DNA of 64,000 nt from Neorhizobium galegae bv. orientalis str. HAMBI 540 (GCF_000731315.1 NZ_HG938353.1:2728001-2792000); one strand, 5' to 3'; counted from the stretch's first letter, positions 26,838 to 35,140 are shown. Notes: generated from the letters alone by a model not told the origin. Numbers and translations: made by a program.

Positions 26838-26869
26838 GAGGCGCGGTATCGTCGCGATGCCGCTTCCTC
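26838..26869 (+). promoter_or_regulatory. Hairpin in glnII mRNA leader
   Basis: The 9-bp stem GCGGTATCG (26843-26851) / CGATGCCGC (26855-26863), with one G-T pair and a three-base loop, is extended by GAGG/CCTC below an internal bulge. It lies in the leader of the predicted sigma-54 transcript, 42 bases before the ATG, and is a candidate target for a GstI-type translation block. Confidence 0.55.
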
Positions 26870-26911
26870 AGGATGGCTCAACCATGAACGTCACGGCCTG
26901 AGAGATAAAAT

Positions 26912-27949
26912 ATGACCAAGTATAAGCTCGAGTACATCTGGCTCGACGGGTACACCCCGGTACCGAACCTGCGTGGCAAGACGCAGATCAAGGAATTCGA
27001 CACCTTCCCGACGCTCGAACAGCTGCCGCTGTGGGGCTTCGACGGTTCGTCGACCATGCAGGCCGAAGGCCGCTCGTCCGATTGCGTGTTGAAGCCGGTT
27101 GCGCTTTATCCCGATCCGGCCCGCACCAACGGCGCGCTCGTCATGTGCGAAGTCATGATGCCGGACGGCGTCACGCCGCATGCGACCAATGCCCGCGCAA
27201 CCATTCTCGACGACGAGGATGCCTGGTTCGGCTTCGAGCAGGAATACTTCTTCTACCAGAACGGCCGCCCGCTCGGTTTCCCGGAACAGGGTTACCCGGC
27301 TCCGCAGGGTCCGTATTACACCGGCGTCGGTTACTCGAACGTTGGTGACGTCGCCCGCGAAATCGTCGAAGAACATCTCGACCTCTGCCTGGAAGCCGGC
27401 ATCAACCACGAAGGCATCAATGCCGAAGTGGCCAAGGGCCAGTGGGAATTCCAGGTTTTCGGCAAGGGCTCCAAGAAGGCCGCCGACCAGATCTGGATGG
27501 CACGCTACCTGCTGCAGCGCCTGACTGAAAAGTACGGCATCGACATCGAATACCACTGCAAGCCGCTCGGCGACACCGACTGGAACGGCTCGGGCATGCA
27601 TTGCAACTTCTCGACCAAGTACATGCGCGAAGTCGGCGGCAAGGACTATTTCGAAGCGCTGATGGCTGCTTTCGACAAGAACCTGATGGACCACATCGCC
27701 GTCTACGGTCCGGACAACGACAAGCGCCTGACCGGCAAGCACGAAACGGCTCCGTGGAACAAGTTCTCCTACGGTGTTGCCGACCGCGGCGCTTCGATCC
27801 GCGTGCCCCACTCGTTCGTCAAGAACGACTACAAGGGCTACCTGGAAGACCGCCGTCCGAACTCCCAGGGCGACCCCTACCAGATCGCTTCCCAGGTTCT
27901 GAAGACGATCGCCGAAGTCCCGACCAACCGGGCTTCCGCCGCCGCCTGA
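26912..27949 (+). CDS. glnII: Glutamine synthetase II
   Basis: A 345-residue eukaryote-like glutamine synthetase that joins ammonium to glutamate using ATP. Visible signatures are LEYIWLDGYTPVPNLRGKT, the beta-grasp LPLWGFDGSSTMQAEG, WFGFEQEYFFY in the active site, and the ATP-region KPLGDTDWNGSGMHCNFSTK. The length is typical for GSII, and much shorter than GSI. Unlike GSI it is controlled at transcription and translation, not by adenylylation; the sigma-54 promoter, NtrC site and gstI-like gene upstream agree. A strong terminator follows. Confidence 0.95.
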   Translation: MTKYKLEYIWLDGYTPVPNLRGKTQIKEFDTFPTLEQLPLWGFDGSSTMQAEGRSSDCVLKPVALYPDPARTNGALVMCEVMMPDGVTPHATNARATILDDEDAWFGFEQEYFFYQNGRPLGFPEQGYPAPQGPYYTGVGYSNVGDVAREIVEEHLDLCLEAGINHEGINAEVAKGQWEFQVFGKGSKKAADQIWMARYLLQRLTEKYGIDIEYHCKPLGDTDWNGSGMHCNFSTKYMREVGGKDYFEALMAAFDKNLMDHIAVYGPDNDKRLTGKHETAPWNKFSYGVADRGASIRVPHSFVKNDYKGYLEDRRPNSQGDPYQIASQVLKTIAEVPTNRASAAA

Positions 27950-27979
27950 TACCAGGCTCGGCAATTGGTAAATAAGAAG

Positions 27980-28005
27980 ACGCCGGCCTCAGCGCCGGCG
28001 TTTTT
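27980..28005 (+). terminator. Rho-independent terminator of glnII
   Basis: The 8-bp stem ACGCCGGC / GCCGGCGT with a six-base loop is followed by a run of T. Confidence 0.9.
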
Positions 28006-28028
28006 CGCTTTCGGATTTGGGAAGAGGC

Positions 28029-28670
28029 TCAGGCGCGCGCCCGCAGCCCGTCGATGAAGAGCTGTTCCAAGAACCGAGCCGCATCCTCGAAACGCCCCTC
28101 GCCCGCATAATTCTGACCGAGCACGGCGCGCACCTGCACGTCGAAGTCGGCATAATGCTGGGTCGTCGACCAGATCGAGAAGATCAGGTGGTAGGGATCG
28201 CATTTGGCAATCTTGCCGGACCGCGCCCAGGCCCGGATCACCTCCGCTTTTTCATCGACCAGCGCCTTCAAAGGGCCTTTCAGCTCGTCCTCGATATGCG
28301 GCGCGCCCTGCAGCACCTCGTTGGCGAAGAGCCGGCTCTCGCGCGGGAAATCGCGGGCCATTTCGAGCTTGCGGCGGATATACGAACGAATCTCGGATTC
28401 CGGATTGCCTTCTGCATCGAAAGCGCGCAGCGGCTCCAGCCAGGTGAACAGGACCCGGTCGATCAGGTGACGGTGGATGGCTTCCTTGGTGCGGAAATAA
28501 TAAAGCAGATTGGGTTTCGACATGCCGGCGGCCTCGGCGATCTGATCGATCGTGGCGCCGCGGAAACCGTTCTGGGAAAATACGTCGAGCGCCGCTTCGA
28601 GGATACGCTCCTCCTTCTCTTCCTGGATGCGGGTGCGTCTCTGCGTTTTCGCCGCCCTCGGGATGGCCAT
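28029..28670 (-). CDS. rutR: TetR-family regulator, RutR-like
   Basis: A 213-residue TetR regulator: helix-turn-helix AALDVFSQNGFRGATIDQIAEAAGMSKPNLLYYFRTKEAI and a C-terminal ligand domain with LEMARDFPRESRLFANEVLQGAP and IWSTTQHYADF, both typical of RutR (pyrimidine-sensing repressor, ligand uracil). It is divergent from the N-carbamoyl amidohydrolase gene, and the gap holds a RutR-type site. ATG 28670 is used; the open frame upstream to 28775 would cover that site. It very likely controls pyrimidine catabolism. Confidence 0.85.
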   Translation of the reverse strand: MAIPRAAKTQRRTRIQEEKEERILEAALDVFSQNGFRGATIDQIAEAAGMSKPNLLYYFRTKEAIHRHLIDRVLFTWLEPLRAFDAEGNPESEIRSYIRRKLEMARDFPRESRLFANEVLQGAPHIEDELKGPLKALVDEKAEVIRAWARSGKIAKCDPYHLIFSIWSTTQHYADFDVQVRAVLGQNYAGEGRFEDAARFLEQLFIDGLRARA

Positions 28671-28767
28671 GCGTGTCCCTGCCCTCTTCCGCGTCCGTTT
28701 GCGCTTTAGAAATTCCGTGGATTTTTCTTGATTTTCGTCTTGAGTGGCGCGGCGGAAATAGTAATGT

Positions 28768-28783
28768 TTTACCAAGCGGTCAA
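28768..28783. promoter_or_regulatory. RutR operator
   Basis: On the minus strand this reads TTGACCGCTTGGTAAA, matching the E. coli RutR consensus TTGACCA-NN-TGGTCAA in all but two positions. It sits 98 bases before the RutR-like gene and 126 before the amidohydrolase gene. Confidence 0.7.
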
Positions 28784-28908
28784 ATTATCGGCGACAAGCG
28801 GAATAAACGCAATGCCGATCTTCAAGTGCTGTGGCGCGCGAAGGACCGACGGGAACGAAAAGCATGCCGCCCGCTCCGGGTGGACGTAAAACAGGCGAGG
28901 ACTAAAAA

Positions 28909-30162
28909 ATGGTGGCAGCACCCGGCGAGAACTTGCGCATCAACGGCGATCGTCTCTGGGACATGCTCATGGACATGGCGAAGATCGGCCCCGGCATTGC
29001 CGGCGGCAACAATCGCCAGACGCTAACGGATGCGGACGGCGAAGGCCGCCATCTCTTCAAGCGGTGGTGCGAGGCCGAGGGGATGACGGTCGGCGTCGAC
29101 AGGATGGGCACCATGTTTGCCACCCGCGCCGGCACCGATCCAGATGCGCTGCCAGTCTATGTCGGCAGCCATCTCGACACCCAGCCGACCGGCGGCAAAT
29201 ATGACGGCGTTCTCGGCGTGCTCGGCGCGCTGGAAGTGGTGCGCACCATGAACGACCTCGGCATCAAGACCAAGCACCCGATCGTCGTCACCAACTGGGC
29301 GAACGAGGAAGGCGCGCGGTTTGCGCCGGCCATGCTGGCATCGGGCGTGTTCGCCGGCGTGCATTCGATCGACTATGCCTATGGCCGCAAGGATCCGGAC
29401 GGCAAGACCTATGGCGACGAGCTGAAGCGCATCGGCTGGCTCGGCGACGAGGAGGTCGGCGCGCGAAAAATGCACGCCTATTTCGAATACCATATCGAAC
29501 AGGGGCCGATCCTCGAGGCCGAGAACAAGCAGATCGGCGTCGTCACCCACTGTCAGGGCCTCTGGTGGCTGGAATTCACCCTGATCGGGCGCGAGGCGCA
29601 TACCGGCTCGACGCCGATGAACCTGCGCGTCAATGCCGGACTCGCCTTCGGCCGCATCCTCGAAATGGTGCAGGCGGGGGCGATGTCCGAACAGCCGGGC
29701 GCCGTCGGCGGCGTCGGCCAGGTGTTCTTCTCGCCGAACTCCCGCAACGTTTTGCCGGGCAAAGTGGTCTTCACCGTCGACATCCGCACGCCCTCCCAGG
29801 AAAAGCTGGACCGCATGCGGGCGACGATCGAGAAACAGGCGGCCGAAATCTGCGAGCCGCTCGGCGTCGGCTGTTCTGTCGAGGCGGTCGGCCATTTCGA
29901 TCCGGTGACCTTCGATCCGGTCCTAGTCGGCCGTGTCCGAGAAGCGGCAGAAAAGCTCGGCTACAGCCATATGAACATCATCTCCGGCGCCGGCCACGAC
30001 GCCTGCTGGGCCGCCAAGGTGGCCCCCTCGACGATGATCATGTGCCCCTGCGTCGGCGGGCTTTCGCACAACGAAGCGGAAGAGATTTCCAAGGAATGGG
30101 CGGCGGCGGGGGCGGATGTGCTGTTCCATGCCGTGCTGGAGACGGCGGAGATTGTGGAGTAG
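28909..30162 (+). CDS. N-carbamoyl-beta-alanine amidohydrolase (beta-ureidopropionase)
   Basis: A 417-residue Zn-dependent hydrolase of the M20/AllC-HyuC family. The metal ligands appear as His88 (VGSHLDTQPTGGKYDG, with Asp99) and Glu133-134 (NWANEEGARFAP); a dimer-domain stretch EAHTGSTPMNLR and a GAGHDACWAAKVAPSTMIMCP segment near the end complete it. With dihydropyrimidinase downstream and PreTA upstream it should cut N-carbamoyl-beta-alanine to beta-alanine, CO2 and ammonia. A hydantoin-type L-carbamoylase is an alternative the sequence cannot exclude. Confidence 0.88.
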   Translation: MVAAPGENLRINGDRLWDMLMDMAKIGPGIAGGNNRQTLTDADGEGRHLFKRWCEAEGMTVGVDRMGTMFATRAGTDPDALPVYVGSHLDTQPTGGKYDGVLGVLGALEVVRTMNDLGIKTKHPIVVTNWANEEGARFAPAMLASGVFAGVHSIDYAYGRKDPDGKTYGDELKRIGWLGDEEVGARKMHAYFEYHIEQGPILEAENKQIGVVTHCQGLWWLEFTLIGREAHTGSTPMNLRVNAGLAFGRILEMVQAGAMSEQPGAVGGVGQVFFSPNSRNVLPGKVVFTVDIRTPSQEKLDRMRATIEKQAAEICEPLGVGCSVEAVGHFDPVTFDPVLVGRVREAAEKLGYSHMNIISGAGHDACWAAKVAPSTMIMCPCVGGLSHNEAEEISKEWAAAGADVLFHAVLETAEIVE

Positions 30163-30198
30163 CATTGCAACCGCCAACCTTGAGACAGGAAACGGACA

Positions 30199-30411
30199 AT
30201 GGGACGACCAAGGGAAATATCACCCGAAGAACGAGCCGAACTGATCCGCCAGGGATATCGGCCGATTGAGATCTGGGTACCGGACCTCACCCACGAAGCT
30301 TTCCGCCGACAGGCGGAGGAAGAAATGCGCCGGATCGCAGAAGCGGATGCGAAAGAAGACATTGAGGACTGGATCGAAGCCGTTGGCCCAGCCGATTGGG
30401 ACAAGCCGTGA
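30199..30411 (+). CDS. MazE-type antitoxin (DUF3018-like)
   Basis: A 70-residue protein starting MGRPREISPEERAELIRQGYRPIEIWVPDL, a compact DNA-binding start, followed by an acidic helical tail (FRRQAEEEMRRIAEADAKEDIEDWIE) suited to wrap a toxin. It matches MazE antitoxins of the DUF3018 group. It overlaps the toxin gene by four bases. It lies inside the pyrimidine operon, 36 bases after the amidohydrolase. Confidence 0.82.
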   Translation: MGRPREISPEERAELIRQGYRPIEIWVPDLTHEAFRRQAEEEMRRIAEADAKEDIEDWIEAVGPADWDKP

Positions 30412-30788
30412 AGTTGAGCCGAGGAGACGTCGTGATCGCGGTCTTTCCTGGTGAACTTGGCAAACCTCGGCCCGCCGTTATTCTTCAGGCTGACGAGTTT
30501 CTCGTGACCTACACGACAGCTCTAGCCTGCCCTTTGACGACGCATCTGCTTGAAGCACCGCTTCTTCGGCCGATCATCGAGCCCAGTGCTCAGAACGGGC
30601 TCCAACATCTGTCTCAGGTCATGGTCGAGAAGATCACGCCGGTCAGAAAAGAGGTCATCGGCCAGCAGGTCGGCCGTCTGGCCGATAGCGACATGAGCCG
30701 AATTGAAATCGCCCTCGTCCACGTCACCGGATTGACGCATACCATCGCCCCCGAAAGGGATCCAAAACGAACAGGGGAACAACAATGA
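30408..30788 (+). CDS. PemK/MazF-type toxin
   Basis: A 126-residue mRNA-endonuclease toxin. It begins KLSRGDVVIAVFPGELGKPRPAVILQAD, the PemK/MazF core with the conserved RG-D and KPRPAVI, and carries QVMVEKITPVRK in the second half. The start is GTG at 30408, whose last bases form the antitoxin stop (GTGA). Its own stop overlaps the ATG of dihydropyrimidinase (ATGA at 30785), so the toxin pair and the enzyme are translated in a chain. Confidence 0.85.
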   Translation: MKLSRGDVVIAVFPGELGKPRPAVILQADEFLVTYTTALACPLTTHLLEAPLLRPIIEPSAQNGLQHLSQVMVEKITPVRKEVIGQQVGRLADSDMSRIEIALVHVTGLTHTIAPERDPKRTGEQQ

Positions 30789-32239
30789 CCACAGTCATCA
30801 AGGGTGGAACCATCGTCACGGCCGACCTGACCTACAAGGCGGACGTGAAGATCGACGGCGGCAAAATCATCGAGATCGGCCCGAACCTTGTGGGCGATAC
30901 CACGCTGGATGCGACGGGCTGTTATGTCATGCCGGGGGGCATCGATCCGCATGTGCATCTCGAAATGCCGTTCATGGGCACCTATTCCGCCGACGACTTC
31001 GAGAGCGGCACGCGGGCGGCGCTCGCCGGCGGCACGACCATGGTGGTCGATTTCTGCCTGCCCGAGCCCGGCCAGTCGCTGCTCGACGCGCTGAAGCGCT
31101 GGGACAACAAGGCGACCCGCGCCAATTGCGACTATTCCTTCCATATGTCGGTCACCTGGTGGGGCGAGCAGGTCTTCAACGAGATGAAGGCGGTCGTCGC
31201 GCATCACGGCATCAACACCTTCAAGCATTTCATGGCCTACAAAGGCGCGCTGATGGTGAACGACGACGAGATGTTCGCCTCGTTTTCGCGTTGCGCCGAG
31301 CTTGGCGCCCTGCCGCTGGTGCATGCCGAAAACGGCGACGTCGTCGCCGCCATGCAGACCAAGCTGATGGACGAGGGCAATAACGGCCCCGAGGCGCATG
31401 CCTATTCCCGCCCTGCCTCCGTCGAGGGCGAGGCGACCAACCGCGCCATCATCATCGCCGATATGGCCGGCGTACCCCTCTATGTCGTCCACACATCCTG
31501 CGAGCAGGCCCATGAAGCGATCCGCCGCGCCCGCCAGAACGGCATGCGCGTTTATGGCGAGCCGCTGATCCAGCACCTGACGCTGGACGAGAGCGAATAT
31601 TTCAACAAGGACTGGGACCATTCGGCCCGCCGGGTAATGTCGCCGCCATTCCGCAGCAAGCAGCATCAGGACAGCCTGTGGGCGGGCCTCGCCTCCGGTT
31701 CGCTGCAGGTGGTAGCGACCGACCACTGCGCGTTCACGACCGACCAGAAGCGCACCGGTCTCGGCGATTTCAGAAAGATCCCGAATGGAACCGGCGGCCT
31801 CGAAGACCGGCTGCCGATGCTGTGGATGCATGGCGTCGCAACCGGCCGCATCACCATGAACGAGTTCGTGGCAGTGACCTCCACCAATATCGCAAAGATC
31901 CTCAACATCTATCCGAGGAAGGGCGCGATCCTGGTCGGAGCCGACGCGGATATCGTCGTTCTCGATCCGAACAGATCGAAGACGATCTCGGCCAAGAGCC
32001 AGCAGTCGGCGATCGACTACAACGTCTTCGAAGGCAAGGAAGTAACCGGCCTGCCCCGTTATACACTGACCCGCGGCGTCGTCGCGATCGAGGACGGGGC
32101 GATCAGGACGCAGGAAGGTCACGGCCAGTTCGTCAAGCGCGAGCCTTATCCGGCGGTCAACAAGGCGCTGTCGACCTGGAAGGAACTGACCTCGCCCCGC
32201 AAGGTGGAACGGTCAGGCATTCCGGCCAGCGGGGTTTGA
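30785..32239 (+). CDS. hydA: Dihydropyrimidinase (D-hydantoinase)
   Basis: A 484-residue cyclic amidohydrolase that opens dihydrouracil/dihydrothymine to the N-carbamoyl acid. Metal-site residues are seen at His56 and His58 (PHVHLEMPF), the carboxylated-Lys region FKHFMAYKG (147-154), VHAENGD, VHTSCEQA and ATDHCAFT. The length fits the family. Its ATG overlaps the stop of the MazF-like toxin. A convergent cupin gene follows after about 40 bases. Confidence 0.93.
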   Translation: MTTVIKGGTIVTADLTYKADVKIDGGKIIEIGPNLVGDTTLDATGCYVMPGGIDPHVHLEMPFMGTYSADDFESGTRAALAGGTTMVVDFCLPEPGQSLLDALKRWDNKATRANCDYSFHMSVTWWGEQVFNEMKAVVAHHGINTFKHFMAYKGALMVNDDEMFASFSRCAELGALPLVHAENGDVVAAMQTKLMDEGNNGPEAHAYSRPASVEGEATNRAIIIADMAGVPLYVVHTSCEQAHEAIRRARQNGMRVYGEPLIQHLTLDESEYFNKDWDHSARRVMSPPFRSKQHQDSLWAGLASGSLQVVATDHCAFTTDQKRTGLGDFRKIPNGTGGLEDRLPMLWMHGVATGRITMNEFVAVTSTNIAKILNIYPRKGAILVGADADIVVLDPNRSKTISAKSQQSAIDYNVFEGKEVTGLPRYTLTRGVVAIEDGAIRTQEGHGQFVKREPYPAVNKALSTWKELTSPRKVERSGIPASGV

Positions 32240-32276
32240 ACGGGAAACGATGTCCTTTCCGCAGAATGGCGCAATC

Positions 32277-32687
32277 TCAAGCCACCAGCCCGTCAAGCTC
32301 CGGCAGCAGCACGACGCTTTCCTGTTCGTTCGGGTCGGTGCGGGCGATCACCGCCGAACAGGGCGCGTCGGAAATGTTCGCCGGCAGGTGCGGCACGCCG
32401 GCGGGGATATACATCATCTCGCCGGCCGAGAGTTCGGCACATTCCTCCAACCGGTCGCCATACCAGGTGACGGCCGAGCCGGAGAGTACGTAGATGGCGG
32501 TCTCGTGGGTTTCATGCAGATGGGCCTTCGCCCGTGCGCCCGGCGGAATGGTGAGGAGGTGCATGCAAATGCCTTTGGATCCGACCGTTTCCGCCGCGAT
32601 CCCCTCGAAATAGCTCAAGCCCTGCTTGCCATCGTAGGCCGCACCGGGTTTGACGACACGGCAGGTGGGTTTTGATGCATTGTCCAT
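32277..32687 (-). CDS. Cupin domain protein
   Basis: A 136-residue small beta-barrel protein. The metal-binding cupin motifs are AKAHLHETHETAIYVLSG and GEMMYIPAGVPHLPAN. It lacks a DNA-binding part. The ATG at 32687 follows GAGGAAAC. It may be an enzyme or a binding protein; its place next to pyrimidine genes is suggestive only. Confidence 0.82.
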   Translation of the reverse strand: MDNASKPTCRVVKPGAAYDGKQGLSYFEGIAAETVGSKGICMHLLTIPPGARAKAHLHETHETAIYVLSGSAVTWYGDRLEECAELSAGEMMYIPAGVPHLPANISDAPCSAVIARTDPNEQESVVLLPELDGLVA

Positions 32688-32855
32688 TGCCAGTTTCCTC
32701 TGTCGAACGGGATCTGCCGCGAGCATATCATGACGGTTCGGGAGCGGGAGCCAACGAAAAGAAGATCAGCACACCGCAATGATCGATATCCTGCGCAACG
32801 GTGACGTCTATACTGTACGCTTCGCAGACGGATTTGAATGGGGGCCTTTCGAGAC

Positions 32856-33236
32856 ATGTCATTGAATAACATCCGCTTCACCATCGCATCCGCGATGCTT
32901 GCCGCAATCTCGGTTGCCGTTCCCGCCGGGGCCGTGACCTTCCTTGACGGCGCCTATGGCAGCAAGGAAGGCTGCACTTATGCCGAGACCGGCGAATCGT
33001 CCGGCGCCGACGATTTCCTGCTGCTCAACGACGAAGGCGTGACGACATCCGTTTCTGCCTGCGAATTCAAGGGTGTTCCCAAGAAGACGGCAAACGGTTT
33101 TACCATCAAGGCACAATGCGATGCCGAAGGGGAAAAGGGGCCGGAAGACACTGCGACGCTCACCAAATCCGCCAAAGGCTACACCGTCAGTTTCCGCGAC
33201 GGCACCAAGCTGGGACCGATGCCGAAATGCCGATGA
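32856..33236 (+). CDS. Small Cys-containing secreted protein coupled to ABC importer
   Basis: A 126-residue protein with a signal peptide (MSLNNIRFTIASAMLAAISVAVPAGA) and a mature part of about 100 residues having four Cys (in EGCTYAE, SACEFKG, AQCDAEG and PKCR), likely two disulfides, and a beta-rich look. No family is recognised. Its stop overlaps the ATG of the ABC ATPase (ATGA at 33233), so it belongs to the transporter message. A role as an accessory periplasmic protein is an inference. Confidence 0.7.
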   Translation: MSLNNIRFTIASAMLAAISVAVPAGAVTFLDGAYGSKEGCTYAETGESSGADDFLLLNDEGVTTSVSACEFKGVPKKTANGFTIKAQCDAEGEKGPEDTATLTKSAKGYTVSFRDGTKLGPMPKCR

Positions 33237-34024
33237 ACAATACTCCATCCTCCGTTGTCTCGGCGAGCAAGCTCGGCCTCACCTTCGAGACCGGCGACGG
33301 CCCGGTTCACGCGCTGTCGAATGTCGATCTCACGGTGAACAAGGGCGATTTCGTTTCCTTCATCGGCCCGTCCGGCTGCGGCAAGACAACGTTCCTGCGC
33401 GTCATCGCCGACCTCGAAAAGGCGACCGCAGGCGAGATCACCGTCAACGGCATGACGCCGGAAGAGGCACGCAAGTCGCGCTCCTACGGTTACGTCTTTC
33501 AGGCGCCGGCGCTTTATCCCTGGCGGACGATCGAGAAGAACATCGCTTTGCCGTTGGAGATCATGGGCTATTCGTCAGCGGACCGCAAAGCCCGCATCGA
33601 GCGCACCCTCGATCTCGTCAACCTTGCGGGCTTCGGCAAGAAATACCCCTGGCAGCTTTCCGGCGGCATGCAGCAGCGCGCCTCGATCGCCCGCGCACTC
33701 GCCTTTGACGCCGATCTGCTATTGATGGACGAACCCTTCGGCGCGCTCGACGAGATCGTCCGCGATCACCTGAACGAACAGCTGCTGAAGCTGTGGGCGC
33801 GCACCGAAAAGACCATCTGTTTCGTCACCCACTCTATCCCGGAGGCGGTCTACCTCTCGACCCGCATCGTCGTCATGTCGCCGCGTCCGGGCCGGGTGAC
33901 CGATATCATCGAATCGACCTTGCCCAAGGAACGCCCGCTCGAAATCCGCGAGACGCCGGAGTTCCTGGAGATTGCGCATCGGGTGCGCGAGGGGCTGAGG
34001 GCAGGGCATAGTTATGAGGAATAG
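33233..34024 (+). CDS. ABC transporter ATP-binding protein (nitrate/taurine/HMP type)
   Basis: A 263-residue ATPase of the SsuB/TauB/ThiZ class: Walker A GPSGCGKTT (45-53), Q-loop YVFQAPALYPWRT, signature LSGGMQQR, Walker B LLLMDEPFGALDE and switch FVTHSIPEAVYLS. It powers two permeases and an NMT1-like binding protein encoded downstream. The start overlaps the small secreted protein. It is separated from the permease genes by the inverted repeat at 34044-34223. Confidence 0.88.
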   Translation: MNNTPSSVVSASKLGLTFETGDGPVHALSNVDLTVNKGDFVSFIGPSGCGKTTFLRVIADLEKATAGEITVNGMTPEEARKSRSYGYVFQAPALYPWRTIEKNIALPLEIMGYSSADRKARIERTLDLVNLAGFGKKYPWQLSGGMQQRASIARALAFDADLLLMDEPFGALDEIVRDHLNEQLLKLWARTEKTICFVTHSIPEAVYLSTRIVVMSPRPGRVTDIIESTLPKERPLEIRETPEFLEIAHRVREGLRAGHSYEE

Positions 34025-34043
34025 AGCTTCCCATTCCGCGGTT

Positions 34044-34223
34044 ACCCCCCTCTGTCCTGCCGGACATCTCCCCCTCAAGGGGGGAGATCGGCTGGGCGTG
34101 CCGGCTTCGCAAAGCATCGAACGCCACCGGCGCGGCAAATTCAAATCCGAATTGAGGGCAAGGCAGAGCTACTATTCGATCTCCCCCCTTGAGGGGGAGA
34201 TGTCCGGCAGGACAGAGGGGGGT
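34044..34223. repeat. Perfect 47-bp inverted repeat element
   Basis: The left arm (34044-34090) and right arm (34177-34223) are exact reverse complements over 47 bases, with an 86-base spacer. Each arm also holds a smaller hairpin (ATCTCCCCC / GGGGGAGAT). The arms, rich in CCCCCCTCTGTCCTGCCGGA, are of the type scattered through rhizobial intergenic regions. Here the element sits inside an operon, between the ATPase and first permease genes. Confidence 0.88.
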
Positions 34224-34255
34224 GGCCACGCCCCGAAGCATGCGAAGGTGTTCGC

Positions 34256-35140
34256 ATGAAACCCGACTCCCTCAAATCCCGCATCATCCCCGTCCTCACC
34301 ATCCTCGTGGTGATCCTCGCCGTCTGGTACGTCGCCGCCTATTTCATGAACGCGCCGTTCCAGCGGGATCTCGATCGGCGCGCCAACGTCACCTCCACGA
34401 CGATGGAGTTCATCGGCAAGACCATGGCGCAGCCGAAGCCTATTCTGCCGGCGCCGCATCAGGTGGTGAGCAACGTCTTCGAGAACACGTTTCTGCGCAG
34501 CGTCACGTCGAACCGCAGCCTCGTCTACCATTCCTGGGTGACGCTCTCCTCAACGGTTCTCGGCTTCACCATGGGCACGCTGACCGGCATCCTGATTGCG
34601 GTCGGCATCGTGCATCTGAAGGCACTCGACCGTAGCCTGATGCCGTGGATCATCGCCTCGCAGACCGTGCCGATCCTGGCTGTCGCGCCGATGGTGATCG
34701 TCGTGCTCGGCGCCATCAACATCACCGGTCTTCTCCCCAAGGCGCTGATCTCGACATACCTCTCCTTCTTCCCCGTAGCGGTCGGCATGGTGAAGGGTCT
34801 GCGTTCGCCCGAAATCATCCAGCTCGACCTGATGCGCACCTATTATGCCAGCGGCGCCCAGACCTTCTGGAAACTCCGGGTACCCGCGTCCATCCCCTTC
34901 CTGTTTACCTCGATGAAGGTGGCGATCGCCGCGAGCCTGGTTGGCGCGATCGTCGGCGAACTTCCGACCGGTGCCGTCGCCGGCATCGGCTCGAAACTGC
35001 TGGCCGGGGCCTATTACAGCCAGACGATCGACATCTGGGCGGCACTGATTGCCGGCTCGGTACTGGCGGCGTTTCTCGTTGCCATCGTCGGGATTATCGC
35101 CAAGATCGTCGATCGCTCCATGGGCGGGAGGCCGGCATGA
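34256..35140 (+). CDS. ABC transporter permease 1 (ThiX/SsuC type)
   Basis: A 294-residue inner-membrane permease with an N-terminal segment, a periplasmic stretch (NAPFQRDLDRRANVTSTTMEF) and five to six membrane segments. The coupling motif lies in LDLMRTYYASGAQTFWKLRVPASIPFLFTSMKVAIAASLVGAIVGELP. It heterodimerises with permease 2. Its stop overlaps the next ATG (ATGA at 35137). Confidence 0.86.
   Translation: MKPDSLKSRIIPVLTILVVILAVWYVAAYFMNAPFQRDLDRRANVTSTTMEFIGKTMAQPKPILPAPHQVVSNVFENTFLRSVTSNRSLVYHSWVTLSSTVLGFTMGTLTGILIAVGIVHLKALDRSLMPWIIASQTVPILAVAPMVIVVLGAINITGLLPKALISTYLSFFPVAVGMVKGLRSPEIIQLDLMRTYYASGAQTFWKLRVPASIPFLFTSMKVAIAASLVGAIVGELPTGAVAGIGSKLLAGAYYSQTIDIWAALIAGSVLAAFLVAIVGIIAKIVDRSMGGRPA

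Larger units (their letters stand above)
26465..26911. promoter_or_regulatory. gstI-glnII regulatory region
   Basis: About 450 bases without a gene but dense in signals. They are an NtrC site at 26519-26533, a 5-bp repeat ATGAT-TTTAT-ATCAT at 26541-26555, a palindrome CGCTAA-T-TTAGCG at 26575-26587, a sigma-54 promoter at 26805-26819 and a leader hairpin at 26838-26869. Small open frames inside it show no coding evidence. Confidence 0.75.

Noticed and set aside
34025..34255. Insertion sequence remnant
   Set aside because: No transposase fragment between the arms; the 47-bp arms fit a palindromic intergenic repeat rather than IS ends.
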